From contig CAILLA010000302.1 of the NCBI GenBank assembly GCA_903834925.1, positions 1 through 56,467 on the forward strand: DNA of 56,467 nucleotides, read 5' to 3'. The stretch comes from an uncultured Schlesneria sp. Lineage in GTDB: Bacteria > Planctomycetota > Planctomycetia > Planctomycetales > Planctomycetaceae. This document shows, piece by piece, positions 8,067 to 17,385 of the stretch (the first letter of the stretch is position 1; every line of letters begins with the position of its first letter). Below the pieces are notes generated by a model that did not search any database, was not told the origin of the DNA, and saw nothing but the letters and a program-made list of their open reading frames with translations. A program made the translations under genes and the position numbers.

Positions 8067-10550
8067 TTATGGGTCCTTGGTTTGGACGGGAGCGATGCTT
8101 CTCAACTCGGGATGGGTCGTCGCGGCTTCGATGAATTGGATTGCGGCTTTCACATCGTTGACTCTTCGATCGTTCAGTTCTCCGGCGGGGAATTCGCCTT
8201 TGTCGCACTGGGCGTTAAATTCGTTGATCAGTTCTTTGAGAGCGGGAATCGCGTCGCGGGCGGCTGAGCCATAGCCTTTGATTTCCTTCATGATTTCGCC
8301 CGTTCGGCTCTCGCTGCCGTGCCCGCCTTGGGTTTTGGAGAACAGAACACCTGCTTCGATTCCTTCTTTGAAATGGAATTTGGTAAGAGCTTTGAAGCCC
8401 CCCATCCGGATCTCGTTGCTGAACATTGTGTCCGCCGGACTGGGTGTTTTGACCGCTTCGAAGATTTCCGGTGCCAGCGCCTGAATATCTTCTGCTGTCA
8501 GTTTTTGTTCGATAAAACCTCGAAGTGTCGCTCGCGCCATGCCGTCTGCGTTACTGGCGACGGCCCGGATTGCCGGATAGAGCAATTCACGATTCGCGTC
8601 TTTGACATCGTTCGCCAAGGGGCCTGCGAATAACGCCGCTGCCAATTGGCCATGCGCCAGTTGGATGGGATCTGACCAGTTGATCGGATGCAACGGTTCG
8701 GCGGTAGCTGCGACCGCACGCAAGATGTCCGGTATGGCCGACTTCGCCTGACCGCCAAAACCTTTGATCGCTTGTGCCGCTTTAAAACGGACCCAGCGAT
8801 CGTCATGGTACAGCAGTCGGACGAACACAGGTAATGCCGACTCGGCCTTGAGAAGTCCGAGTGTCTCACACGCACTTTGACAAACATGGACATCGGAATT
8901 GTCAATCAGGGCGAAAAGTTGAGGGACCATCGCGTGTGATTCCGGCCGCCTCGCCAACTCGTCAGCGGCCCAGCCACGTACGACAGGCGACCAATCGCTG
9001 AACGCCTTTACCAGTTCTGGAGCCGTTTTTTGTTTGCGTTGGAGGTCAAAACGCCCCGAGGCAATCGAGTCTGACACCTCTTTTTCGCTCAGCAAATTAG
9101 CTCGATTTGCATCCTTGCCCGTGATGAAAAGTTTTTTCAGCGGCAGAGAATAGGTGAGAACATATGTTGCTGCGGGACTCAGGCCGTAGTAGCTGCTCTT
9201 GCCGTAATAGGTGTTGTCTTCGGTTTCACCCGCTCCGTATTGCTCGCCACCGTCATACGTGAATGAACCATCGGAGCGACGAACGAGGTCAAAGTGCCAG
9301 GAGGCCTCTTTAAAGTAAGCTGCGGCAGCAGCAGGGCCTCCGGTGTTGGCACCCAAAGCACCCCATAAGTAGCTGAAACCCTGGCCGGTATGTCCATACT
9401 CTCGGTTGCGAAAAGACGCCGTACACATCCTGGCAAAAAAATGCGTTTCGACCGGTCGGTTTCCTTGCAGTCCGAACATTAATGCGGTGATCGAGTTCTT
9501 GCCGTTATTTTCATGGTAAGGCCACGGTTCGTGCTCGCCGTACGGAATCCCCCCTTTATCGACAAAGTAGCCGAAGAAGTTCGAGGCTCGATCGATTGCT
9601 GGATCGATTTCCGGATCAGTGACGCCGCACTTTTTTCCCAGGACGATCGACAGATTCGCGACCAGTCCTGCTGCATTCACCGGACCATATGGGGGAATCG
9701 ATCCGTGGAGCTGACCATCGGGAGTTCGGCGAGAAATACCGTGTCCGAACGTTCCGTACAGGCTCTGGCCCTTCGCCAATGAGATCGTATATTCGTTGAT
9801 GGCGGGCAGGACTTCCTTGTCGCCAGTAAGTAGGTAGTACTCGCAAAGAAAAAGATTGCGGTATCCCCATTCCCAGATCACCATGCCGTCTTTCAGTTCG
9901 AGCTTCAGCGTTTTTGGTGCTGTACGTCGCGCGTATTCCTGGACTCGCGGAAGGTAATCGGGGTTACCTGTGGAAAGAAGGGCCAGACTGTTGACGGCTC
10001 CCCACAGGTTGTCTTCGAGCGATTCCTTTTCGAGTGCGTTGCATGCGTCCAATAGGATCTGGTTTGATTTCGGACAATCGAATGGTGCTGTCTCGGAATA
10101 AGTCCCCATGACTTTTAATTTCAATTGAACTTCCTGGATTTTTCCCGACCGCCATCGAGTCAGCTTGAGAATGCCAGAACTTGTTTTTCGTTCCGCTTTC
10201 TGAATTGCAATTGCTATGGACTTCCGGGCATCATCGCTGAATCGCTTTCCACTCACCCCGAGAATCACGTCGTCAACCTGCATTACACCATCGGCAGGTG
10301 ACGCTTTTCCGATATGAGTGACCAGGATCTGTCGGCTGGCCATTGTCGTTCGGCCTTGAGCGCTATCGAGGAAGTCGGCTGGCTTCGTGTAGATCCACCC
10401 ACGCATTCCGGTTGCGCCCAGGTTGTAGGTTAGCTTGCGATCAACTTTTTCCTCTTTGGTCAAATCTGGCGGCGCTGCAACGACGAAACTTCCGAACTGG
10501 CAGGCAAGAACCGCAACGATTAAGTGAGTATTCGACCGTCGTTTTGTCAT
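8067..10550 (-). CDS. Secreted PDZ-DUF6288-HEAT repeat protein
   Basis: An 827-aa exported protein. A signal peptide (about residues 1-26, ending FVVAAPP) is followed by a PDZ-like domain (~70-145, ILVTHIGKASPADGVMQVDD), a long alpha-helical toroid-like region of the DUF6288 type (~160-500) and HEAT repeats (~540-640, e.g. SPVVRGWAADELARRP). The family occurs in Planctomycetes and relatives, and its function is unknown; binding or processing of periplasmic protein or polysaccharide is only a guess. The frame is open from 10607, but the ATG at 10550 is preferred because it begins the signal peptide and has AAGG upstream. Confidence 0.8.
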   Translation of the reverse strand: MTKRRSNTHLIVAVLACQFGSFVVAAPPDLTKEEKVDRKLTYNLGATGMRGWIYTKPADFLDSAQGRTTMASRQILVTHIGKASPADGVMQVDDVILGVSGKRFSDDARKSIAIAIQKAERKTSSGILKLTRWRSGKIQEVQLKLKVMGTYSETAPFDCPKSNQILLDACNALEKESLEDNLWGAVNSLALLSTGNPDYLPRVQEYARRTAPKTLKLELKDGMVIWEWGYRNLFLCEYYLLTGDKEVLPAINEYTISLAKGQSLYGTFGHGISRRTPDGQLHGSIPPYGPVNAAGLVANLSIVLGKKCGVTDPEIDPAIDRASNFFGYFVDKGGIPYGEHEPWPYHENNGKNSITALMFGLQGNRPVETHFFARMCTASFRNREYGHTGQGFSYLWGALGANTGGPAAAAAYFKEASWHFDLVRRSDGSFTYDGGEQYGAGETEDNTYYGKSSYYGLSPAATYVLTYSLPLKKLFITGKDANRANLLSEKEVSDSIASGRFDLQRKQKTAPELVKAFSDWSPVVRGWAADELARRPESHAMVPQLFALIDNSDVHVCQSACETLGLLKAESALPVFVRLLYHDDRWVRFKAAQAIKGFGGQAKSAIPDILRAVAATAEPLHPINWSDPIQLAHGQLAAALFAGPLANDVKDANRELLYPAIRAVASNADGMARATLRGFIEQKLTAEDIQALAPEIFEAVKTPSPADTMFSNEIRMGGFKALTKFHFKEGIEAGVLFSKTQGGHGSESRTGEIMKEIKGYGSAARDAIPALKELINEFNAQCDKGEFPAGELNDRRVNDVKAAIQFIEAATTHPELRSIAPVQTKDP

Positions 10551-10726
10551 GGCGGGCCTTTTTTGGGATTCAGCGTTTGTAAAATCGTATGTCAATTTGA
10601 CTGTCAATCGGTTTTCATTGTTTGTATTTCAGAGTCGAGGCATCACAAAACGTTTGCCCAGCGATACCGATTGCTCGATCACAAGGATAGTATCAGTTCA
10701 AAACGGCATGTTGTCCTGTTTTGGAT

Positions 10727-13630
10727 TTACTTCAGCCGGTCACGAAGCCGTAAGGCTCGTTCGTTTCCGTCATCTTTCTTTAAGACTTCCTCAACCAGTT
10801 TCTCGGCCTTATTTCGTTTGTCGACGAGAAGATAGGTTTCGGCCAATCCGAGTTGGAGATTGACGTCCTTTGGCTTCAATTCAAGACCGGTTTCGTACTC
10901 TGCGATGGAGCGATCGAATTCCTTCAAACCGGATAGCGCATCGCCAAGAATGCGATGAACATCCGCATCAAGGACATCGATGTGAAGAGTCAGTTTTGCG
11001 AATTTGAATGCCGCTTCGAAATTCCCTTCGCTCAGCGCCATTTCTGCGAGTGCTTTTCTCGGGGCAGGATCGTCCCCTTCAATCAACACCAGTGTTTCGA
11101 GGGCCGTACGACGCGTCTCCGTTGCCCCGGTCAGCTTCGCCGCCGCAGCAGTCCCCTTCCACCAGTCACTTTCATACGGAAAATGCTCTTTGCCAAGTTC
11201 GCAGAGCTTGAATGCATCCTCGGGCAGCTTCTGCTTAAGTCGGGCTCGCATCAGCAATTCGATGACTTGCTTGTTCGGATGCTCTTTGTCGAGTGCCGGT
11301 TCGAGAATTTTGGCCGCTTCGTCAAACTTGTCGTCCCGGAATAGAATCGCAGCCAGTACCGTCGCTGCGACAGGTTGAGCTGGTTCCTTTTTCAGGACTT
11401 CTTCGGCAATCTTCTTGGCCTCGTCGCGCTTCTTGATCAGCAGCATCAGCTTCGCATAATTCGCCGCTGCTTTGGGGTCGCTCTTATTCTTCTCGTACGC
11501 TTTCTCGATTTGCGATGGCTTGGGTTCGGGCTCTTCCTCACTCTTCCGCAAACCCGCAACTAACCGGTCGAGGAATTCGCGATACCCTTTTTCGAAATCC
11601 GCTTTATCAACGCCGAAGACTTCGGGAATCGCCTGGTCGCTTGTCAGGTTGCGCCGAAACGCATCGAGTAGCTTGGCCAGCGTCGCCTCACCAAATCGCT
11701 CGACCATGTATTCCGCGTAGAGAAGGCTTTGACAATAAGCAAAATTCCAGTTTTCCTGACTCCCCGCCCTGATGAAACCCATGCTCAGGTTGTCCAGGTT
11801 TTTCAGTTCCCCTTTCGGAACCCGGTTCATCAACAAAGAATTCCATTCAACAGGTCGAGGGTAACCTTCGGATCGGACGGCTAGCGCTTCGGTATACCAG
11901 TGAGGAATATTAAACCTTGTTTGTTGAAGTGTCAGAATATGGACAAATTCGTGCTTCAGCACACGCGCCCAATTCAGAGGATGCTCCATCGAGCCGGGGC
12001 TTTGCATCGCGATGATGACGCCAGTGGATGCTCCTATGGTCTGAACCCACGGCAGACCGACCATTCTGGCACTGAACCATTGGTGTCCGGAAAGGCCTTT
12101 GGCCGTGTTGTAAATCTCGATCTGAGTCCGTGATTCAGGTTCGAAGCCGAACAGCGTTGTCAGTTCGGGATAAACTTCTTCGAGGTACTCGGCCATGTAG
12201 CGAGCGAGCATCTTGTCGAGCTTTCCATCCGCTCGCACAACAAAATGGTCGGTCGTGACCGATTCGTAGTCGTCCAGGACCTTGATCACTTTTCTCATAT
12301 TGCTGACACGAACGTGATAAGGGTCAGCCTTGAATGCTTCGTCGAGTGTCTTTCGTGCCTCGTCGATCTGACCTGTCTGCATGTAGAGCTGTCCAAGCGC
12401 ATTCTTCGGTTGCGACAACTGCGGCATCAGCACAATGGCCTGTTTAAGCAGTGGTTCGGCAACGGAATGCTGTCGAAACATGTCAACGACTTCTGCCAGT
12501 GATGCCAGAAAGTTGCCCGGTTTCGGGTTCTGCCTGGCAACATCGATTAGAATCTGCTCGCACCGAGTTGGGTCTTTCAGATCCAGGTCGGCGATATGAT
12601 CCAGATGGCTGACAAGTTGTTTCCAGCGTGAGGGATCCGGCCAACCATCCTGCAACATCCTTAACGCGGCCAAACGCGCGAGCGTCTCTGAATTCAGCGG
12701 ATTGACCTCCAGAGCTTCCATCAACAATTTTTCAGCCGTCTCAAAGTCGCGAAAATACAGTTTCGCTGTGGCAAGTGCCTGAAGCGCACCTGGTACGTGA
12801 GGACAAATTGTTAATGCTCGCTTCGATTCTTCTTCGACTTCGTCCCAGTCGTAATCTCCGACCGCTGATTTGGCGAGTTCAATATGGACTTCGGCAGCGT
12901 TGGGATTGATTGCCAACGCCGCTTTTAATTCTGGCCGCCCCTGTGCCTTGTTGTATTTTTCCAGCAACAGCCGACCTGATACCAGATGAGCCTGCCAGTA
13001 TGTCTTGTCGGCTTTGAGCGCATCGACATCGACCGTATTGACGCAGAAGTCGAAGATCTGCGACGAACTATGCCAGCGAGCGTATTGAGAGGCTCCTTTG
13101 GCGACGAGAACCAGTGATTCCGAGTCTGTTGGTTGGGCTCGGTTGTAGAAGCGAACGAACCATCGATACGCTTCGTCCGCCTTCTTCAGTTCCCCTTTTT
13201 CCGTGAAAAGATGAGCCTGAATCAGTCGCGCCAACAATTGATCAGGATCAAGTTTCAGGGCCTTGGCAACAGCCGCTTCGGCTTCAGGATAACGGCCCCG
13301 GTCAAAATGCAGGCTGGCGAGTTGGCCAAGTAGTGGGGCGGAATCCTCGTGATCTTTGATGGCTTCAATTACGACCTCCTCGGCCACTGATCGTTCGCCT
13401 TGAGCACGCAGAACCTCGCTACGCAGCAACGAGACTTTGACCGGATCCAAATCCGCCGTTTTGTCTTGCACAAGTTTCTCTAATGTTTCGACCGCTTCAC
13501 CGTAGCGTCCCTTTTGAAAATGCTCGCGAGATTTGGAAAAACGAGATTCTGCAGAATCATCGGCAAAAACACCGACTTTGCCCGCGATCATCAACGTGAT
13601 CAATATAGCGATAAACGAAGAAGACTTCAT
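10727..13630 (-). CDS. TPR-repeat protein with gluzincin (peptidase MA-like) domain
   Basis: A 967-aa exported protein with a signal peptide at ~1-25, TPR repeats at ~25-430, a zinc-peptidase-like domain, then more TPR repeats at ~720-967. The peptidase motif is HEFVH at residues 560-564, with a downstream Glu in HWYTEALAVRSEG as the likely third ligand, the layout of MA-clan gluzincins. The TPRs suggest a scaffold for partner proteins. Whether it cuts peptides is unproven. The start at 13630 (MKSSSF) is favoured over 13660 because it begins the signal peptide. The next gene, the SIS protein, diverges 148 bases away. Confidence 0.85.
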   Translation of the reverse strand: MKSSSFIAILITLMIAGKVGVFADDSAESRFSKSREHFQKGRYGEAVETLEKLVQDKTADLDPVKVSLLRSEVLRAQGERSVAEEVVIEAIKDHEDSAPLLGQLASLHFDRGRYPEAEAAVAKALKLDPDQLLARLIQAHLFTEKGELKKADEAYRWFVRFYNRAQPTDSESLVLVAKGASQYARWHSSSQIFDFCVNTVDVDALKADKTYWQAHLVSGRLLLEKYNKAQGRPELKAALAINPNAAEVHIELAKSAVGDYDWDEVEEESKRALTICPHVPGALQALATAKLYFRDFETAEKLLMEALEVNPLNSETLARLAALRMLQDGWPDPSRWKQLVSHLDHIADLDLKDPTRCEQILIDVARQNPKPGNFLASLAEVVDMFRQHSVAEPLLKQAIVLMPQLSQPKNALGQLYMQTGQIDEARKTLDEAFKADPYHVRVSNMRKVIKVLDDYESVTTDHFVVRADGKLDKMLARYMAEYLEEVYPELTTLFGFEPESRTQIEIYNTAKGLSGHQWFSARMVGLPWVQTIGASTGVIIAMQSPGSMEHPLNWARVLKHEFVHILTLQQTRFNIPHWYTEALAVRSEGYPRPVEWNSLLMNRVPKGELKNLDNLSMGFIRAGSQENWNFAYCQSLLYAEYMVERFGEATLAKLLDAFRRNLTSDQAIPEVFGVDKADFEKGYREFLDRLVAGLRKSEEEPEPKPSQIEKAYEKNKSDPKAAANYAKLMLLIKKRDEAKKIAEEVLKKEPAQPVAATVLAAILFRDDKFDEAAKILEPALDKEHPNKQVIELLMRARLKQKLPEDAFKLCELGKEHFPYESDWWKGTAAAAKLTGATETRRTALETLVLIEGDDPAPRKALAEMALSEGNFEAAFKFAKLTLHIDVLDADVHRILGDALSGLKEFDRSIAEYETGLELKPKDVNLQLGLAETYLLVDKRNKAEKLVEEVLKKDDGNERALRLRDRLK

Positions 13631-13778
13631 GATCAAAACCAGCAGCGAAGGGAGGAACAATCGAACGACATTGACGCTACTCTAACGCACGTCCCGACGC
13701 AACATGCCAACGTGTGACGATTCCATTTGAGTGTCGCATCGTCTAGCGTAATGGCCCCCATTTTTTGAAAGCGAGACC

Positions 13779-14393
13779 ATGTATAGCCGAAAGTATCTTG
13801 ATTCGTTGTCAGCCGCGTTGAACGGAACTCAATCGTCCATTGGAACTGAACCCTCCGGGATTGAAGACGCTTTGAACCGGGCTGTTGAAATTATTAAGGC
13901 CGTCCAGGCATCCTCAGGGACTCAATTCTTCCTGGGAAACGGTGCCAGCGCCGCGTTCGCCGAGCATATGGCACTCGACTGGACGAAGAACGGCGGAGTC
14001 CGATCACAGAACCCATCAAGTTCCGTTTTGTTGACCGCATTAGCAAACGATATTTCATTCCACGACGCCTTCGCGACCTATCTCGATCGGTACGCAAGAA
14101 AGGGAGATCTCGTCGTGACGATCAGCAGTTCCGGGAACTCTGAAAACATTTTGCGAGCGATCGCGACGGCCCGAAAAATGGACTGCAATGTCATCACCTT
14201 GTCAGGCCTCAAGCCAGACAACACTAGCCGAAAGCTCGGAGACGTGAACTTCTACGTTCCAGCCCGCACGTACGGAATCGTCGAGTGCGCCCATCAGTCG
14301 TTACTACACATGATGATCGATGCTTTCATGGGGATCGAAGAATGGGAACGAACGGGTTACCAGAATATGAACGTGACGCAGTTTCAATTGTAG
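13779..14393 (+). CDS. SIS-domain phosphosugar isomerase, GmhA-like
   Basis: A 204-aa cytoplasmic protein that is one SIS domain. Signatures are FFLGNGASAAFAEHMA at the N-terminal loop, VTISSSGNSENILRA (phosphate-binding Ser/Thr-rich loop) and a C-terminal ECAHQSLLHMMIDAF helix. Size and motifs match sedoheptulose-7-phosphate isomerase, the first step of ADP-heptose synthesis for lipopolysaccharide core. Related SIS phosphoheptose isomerases in nucleotide-sugar clusters are an alternative, and no other heptose gene is beside it. The gene is divergent from the TPR protein. Confidence 0.85.
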   Translation: MYSRKYLDSLSAALNGTQSSIGTEPSGIEDALNRAVEIIKAVQASSGTQFFLGNGASAAFAEHMALDWTKNGGVRSQNPSSSVLLTALANDISFHDAFATYLDRYARKGDLVVTISSSGNSENILRAIATARKMDCNVITLSGLKPDNTSRKLGDVNFYVPARTYGIVECAHQSLLHMMIDAFMGIEEWERTGYQNMNVTQFQL

Positions 14394-14419
14394 ATGGAAT
14401 TCCAAGTTTCCGCTCCGGC

Positions 14420-14450
14420 GAACCGGGCGGTGTAAACCCCCCGGATTCTT
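14420..14450. repeat. Dispersed CCGGG-TGT-AACCCCCYGG repeat, copy 1
   Basis: The segment AACCGGGCGGTGTAAACCCC, continuing CCGGATTCTT, closely matches 22557-22586 in another intergenic region. Both can fold back through the G-run and C-run. Confidence 0.6.
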
Positions 14451-14582
14451 TTTGTTGTGCGCGAGGTCCCCCGACTCTGCACACTCCCGACCGAAGGCCT
14501 CCCCTCCCGGTTATAACAATATTTTCCATTTCGCCGAGCCGTCCCCATCGGTGAAAACTCCAGCAAGGCTTTGCCTGAGACG

Positions 14583-14714
14583 AAAGTAGCCGTCTCGCTC
14601 CGCCGAGACGAAAGCCGAATTGAGGCAGACCTTGATTGGCTGTTGAAAGCCCCGATCGATCACAAGGTAAATGGCAATTCGACTTTCTTTCCGGCGGAGC
14701 GAGACGGCTACTTT
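14583..14714. repeat. 23-bp perfect inverted repeat in intergenic DNA
   Basis: 14583-14605 (AAAGTAGCCGTCTCGCTCC, then GCCG) is the exact reverse complement of 14692-14714, with 86 bases between. It is too far apart for a terminator and has the look of a dispersed REP- or MITE-like element, or of two copies of a short repeat in opposite orientation. Confidence 0.75.
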
Positions 14715-14992
14715 TGCAGAAATCCGGAAACGTGACTCATCAAGGCGAGTTTCGAATCCGAGGAAGTACCACTGAGATCCTCATAAAAAGTTGGACAACT
14801 TCAACATGATTTGCACTAAGGGGGAATTTCTTTTTGAGTAAAATCCGGCCCCCTTTGGTGTAAAATGCTCGAATTGTTTCTTGTCCAAGCATGAGTTGAA
14901 TTCAATTAGCTCATTTTTGATTGAATTTTCTGATTTCTGGTGTAGTATATTATTGTTGTTTTGGTTGTTGTTCATTAGGGGGGGGCCGACGA

Positions 14993-15820
14993 ATGCGACA
15001 AAGACGCGATGGCTTTACGTTGATTGAATTGCTTGTTGTCATCGCGATCATCGCTGTTTTGATTGCGTTATTACTTCCTGCGGTTCAGCAGGCACGCGAG
15101 GCGGCGCGCAGAAGTCAGTGCAAGAATAATCTCAAACAACTTGTCCTGGCATTGCATAACTACCACGAACAGGTCAATACATTTCCTCCCGGCATCGTGA
15201 CCGACAGTAGCGGTAACCTCCTTGGTTTCGGGTGGTCCGCGATGATCCTCCCAGGTATTGATCAGGCACCGTTGTACAGCGCTCTCGGGGTGAACACGAA
15301 TCTTTTTCCGGCACCGGCGTCGCCGTTGACCCAGACCGTGTTGAACGTCTTTGTCTGCCCCTCTGATACTGGTCTGAATCTGAATCCAAACAAAGGGAAC
15401 AATGCCAAATCCAATTATCGAGGTGTACAGGGGACCTTGGACGATAATCAGTTGTCGACCAGTTTCGTACAAAACGGGATGCTCTATTTTAATAGTCGAA
15501 TTCGGTTCGCCGACGTCTCGGATGGAACATCGAATACGATCTTGCTCACGGAAGTTCCGTTAATCGGCTCGACGAAGGTTGCAGCGATTTGGGGAGGGTA
15601 CTGGAGCGCCTCCAACGTCAGTAGCCAATTTTGGGAAGTCGACTCGGGAGATTACAAGATCAATGGAGTCGGGGTGCAGGCCCCAGGCAGTCGCCACATC
15701 GGAGGTTGCCATTTCGGGTTGGCTGATGGTTCGATCCGCTTTGTCAGCGAGAATATCGACGGCAATCTTCTGATGGGACTTGCGACACGCGGAATGGGTG
15801 AAGTTGTCGGACAATTCTAA
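14993..15820 (+). CDS. DUF1559 protein with type IV prepilin N-terminus
   Basis: A 275-aa pseudopilin-like protein of a very large planctomycete family. The prepilin peptidase signal is MRQRRDG|FTLIELLVV, with Glu at +5 of the mature protein and a 20-residue hydrophobic helix to about residue 28. Then comes the family signature QAREAARRSQCKNNLKQL, and near the end GGCHFGLADGSIRFVSENID. It is expected to be processed by a prepilin peptidase and to sit in the cell envelope; the family's function is not established. The start at 14993 has a G-rich Shine-Dalgarno run (AGGGGGGGG) just upstream; an in-frame ATG at 14921 would give an implausible leader. Confidence 0.92.
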   Translation: MRQRRDGFTLIELLVVIAIIAVLIALLLPAVQQAREAARRSQCKNNLKQLVLALHNYHEQVNTFPPGIVTDSSGNLLGFGWSAMILPGIDQAPLYSALGVNTNLFPAPASPLTQTVLNVFVCPSDTGLNLNPNKGNNAKSNYRGVQGTLDDNQLSTSFVQNGMLYFNSRIRFADVSDGTSNTILLTEVPLIGSTKVAAIWGGYWSASNVSSQFWEVDSGDYKINGVGVQAPGSRHIGGCHFGLADGSIRFVSENIDGNLLMGLATRGMGEVVGQF

Positions 15821-15942
15821 TCACGCGAATTCGTAAAAATTATCAATCCGAAAAATTCTCGTGATCCAATTCCTCCCTATCGACGTTTGATATTGAAGTG
15901 ATATCATTTTGATATGTGGCTCGATTCTCAGTGGGAGGAATA

Positions 15943-16884
15943 ATGACTGATCGACAAGTAAAAATGTTTCCGGGTTGGTTCGGCGTGGTCTTCGTTTTGG
16001 CAATCGTCGTTGGTTTGTACCAGGCGATTCGGGTTGCGTCGGAACAACCTCAGCCTTCGGCGGTGTTGATTCTGGGCATTATTGGTGGATTTCTGCTTCT
16101 CGTGGTCAGTTTGTTTGGTTTCAAAGTCAACGGACCAAACTCGTCGCTGGTGATGCAGTTTTTCGGGGCGTATGCAGGGACCCTTTCCGAGGTCGGGTTT
16201 TTCTACGGTAACCCACTGCTCTATTGGACCCGCGTATCAAAGCGAGTGCGATTGTTTGAGACGGATGTCGATAGCACCGACGAAGTCAAGAACGTGGCGG
16301 GGCAAGTCATTTCGCCAAAAACAATGAGCCGTAAGCCACTCAAGGTGAACGATAAAGATGGGACTCCCATCGAGATCGCGGCGGTTGTTGTCTGGCGTGT
16401 GGTGAATCCGTCGCAGGCGGTTTTTGAAGTCGATTCTTACGAACAATTTGTCAAGATGCAGTCGGATGCGGCGCTGCGAACTCTGGCTAGTCGATACAGC
16501 TACGATGCTCCCGAAGCGGACTCGCATTCGTTGCGGGGACATATTGACGAAGTCGCTGCACAGTTGAAATCCGAGCTTCAAGTTCGGATGGAGCGAGCGG
16601 GGGTCGAGGTTCTCGAATCTCGCATCAGTAAACTCGCCTACGCCACCGAGATTGCCGCTGCCATGTTGATGCGTCAACAGGCCGGTGCCGTAATTGCGGC
16701 CCGTTCCCGGATCGTGGAAGGGGCGGTTGGGATGGTGGAGCATGCCTTGGAGTTACTCGAAGAAAAGAACATCGTCGAACTTGATCCCGAGCGCAAGGCG
16801 GCGATGGTAAGTAATCTGCTTGTTGTGTTGTGCAGTCACTCGGCGACTCAACCGATCATCAACACCGGCACGCTTTATAATTGA
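15943..16884 (+). CDS. SPFH / band 7 domain membrane protein
   Basis: A 313-aa stomatin/flotillin-like protein. Two membrane helices (about residues 10-32 and 42-65) precede an SPFH domain (~70-250) with [20 protein letters not shown] and the coiled-coil-prone [22 protein letters not shown]. Such proteins oligomerise and organise membrane domains; the cargo is unknown here. The ATG at 15943 has GGGAGGAA 4-10 bases upstream and is preferred over a GTG at 15916. It is followed by a strong hairpin and then a ribbon-helix-helix gene, a neighbour pair seen with some SPFH genes. Confidence 0.9.
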   Translation: MTDRQVKMFPGWFGVVFVLAIVVGLYQAIRVASEQPQPSAVLILGIIGGFLLLVVSLFGFKVNGPNSSLVMQFFGAYAGTLSEVGFFYGNPLLYWTRVSKRVRLFETDVDSTDEVKNVAGQVISPKTMSRKPLKVNDKDGTPIEIAAVVVWRVVNPSQAVFEVDSYEQFVKMQSDAALRTLASRYSYDAPEADSHSLRGHIDEVAAQLKSELQVRMERAGVEVLESRISKLAYATEIAAAMLMRQQAGAVIAARSRIVEGAVGMVEHALELLEEKNIVELDPERKAAMVSNLLVVLCSHSATQPIINTGTLYN

Positions 16885-16905
16885 TCCCTTCTTCAGAAGT
16901 TACCG

Positions 16906-16935
16906 CCAGGAATCGTGGGCGACCACGATTCCTGG
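16906..16935 (+). promoter_or_regulatory. Perfect 13-bp stem with GCGA tetraloop between SPFH and RHH genes
   Basis: CCAGGAATCGTGG (16906-16918) and CCACGATTCCTGG (16923-16935) pair fully around a four-base GCGA loop, a GNRA-type tetraloop. It starts 22 bases after the SPFH stop codon and lies 40 bases before the RHH start. No long T-run follows (TGACTTTACC), so it may be an attenuator, an mRNA stabiliser or a weak terminator. It could also be an operator if the RHH protein binds it. Confidence 0.6.
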
Positions 16936-16974
16936 TGACTTTACCGCATTCGAGCTCTCAATAAAGTCTGAACT

Positions 16975-17184
16975 ATGCCCAGAAAGGCATTTCTTCTGCG
17001 GATTGACGACCAGCTGCTGCTAGCTTTACAGCGGCTGGCGGACCGTGATCTGCGCAGCTTAAATGGCGAGATTGAATTCCTGCTGAGAGAAGCCCTGAAA
17101 CGTCAAGGAGCTTCGCCTCCACAATCGTCGCCAAGCGACGATGATCACTCGCATTCAGACGATTCTGGCACGGATTCAACCTGA
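16975..17184 (+). CDS. Arc-type ribbon-helix-helix DNA-binding protein
   Basis: A 69-aa protein whose first ~45 residues fit the ribbon-helix-helix fold of Arc/MetJ regulators: a strand (KAFLLRIDDQLLLALQRLA), a turn, and a helix (LNGEIEFLLREAL). The tail (~48-69) is Ser/Asp-rich and disordered. It likely binds DNA as a dimer. It follows the SPFH gene on the same strand with a hairpin between them, so it probably regulates that unit, itself or both. No toxin gene is adjacent. Confidence 0.7.
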   Translation: MPRKAFLLRIDDQLLLALQRLADRDLRSLNGEIEFLLREALKRQGASPPQSSPSDDDHSHSDDSGTDST

Positions 17185-17204
17185 AAAATGTGCACCTCTT
17201 CCTT

Positions 17205-17252
17205 CCGACGCTAGCAGCGTCGGCCACGTGGGCGACGCTGGGCTAGCGTCGG
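17205..17252. repeat. Intergenic inverted repeat CCGACGCTAGC
   Basis: CCGACGCTAGC (17205-17215) is the reverse complement of 17242-17252. The spacer contains further GACGC repeats. It lies just after the RHH stop codon and may be a plus-strand terminator-like stem, though no T-run follows. Confidence 0.45.
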
Positions 17253-17323
17253 GCCCGGTCCGATCAGGCCGCTCGACATTCGTTATGGGCGAACGGGCAG
17301 TGTCTCCAGAAGGGCAAAACGAA

Positions 17324-17361
17324 AACAGCCCGACCGCTGATTGATCAGCGATCGGGCTGTT
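17324..17361 (-). terminator. Terminator stem-loop for the OmpA-like gene
   Basis: AACAGCCCGACCGCTGA (17324-17340) pairs with 17345-17361 with one mismatch and a 4-base loop. On the minus strand the stem is followed by TTTTCGTTTTG, giving a rho-independent terminator for the gene ending at 17386. It could also stop plus-strand transcription (TTAGATTT follows), serving convergent genes. Confidence 0.75.
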
Positions 17362-17385
17362 AGATTTGGAAAACTGACTATACGG

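Larger units (their letters stand above)
14394..14992. other. Gene-free region with two dispersed repeats
   Basis: No gene is seen in this ~600-base stretch. It carries a GC-rich palindromic repeat (14420-14450), a long inverted repeat (14583-14714, own entry), and a stem of AAGGGGG (14818-14824) with CCCCCTT (14849-14855). The last 100 bases are AT-rich and probably hold the promoter of the following DUF1559 gene (a TAGTATATT run near 14943). The minus-strand open frames here have no ribosome site or recognisable domain. Confidence 0.5.
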
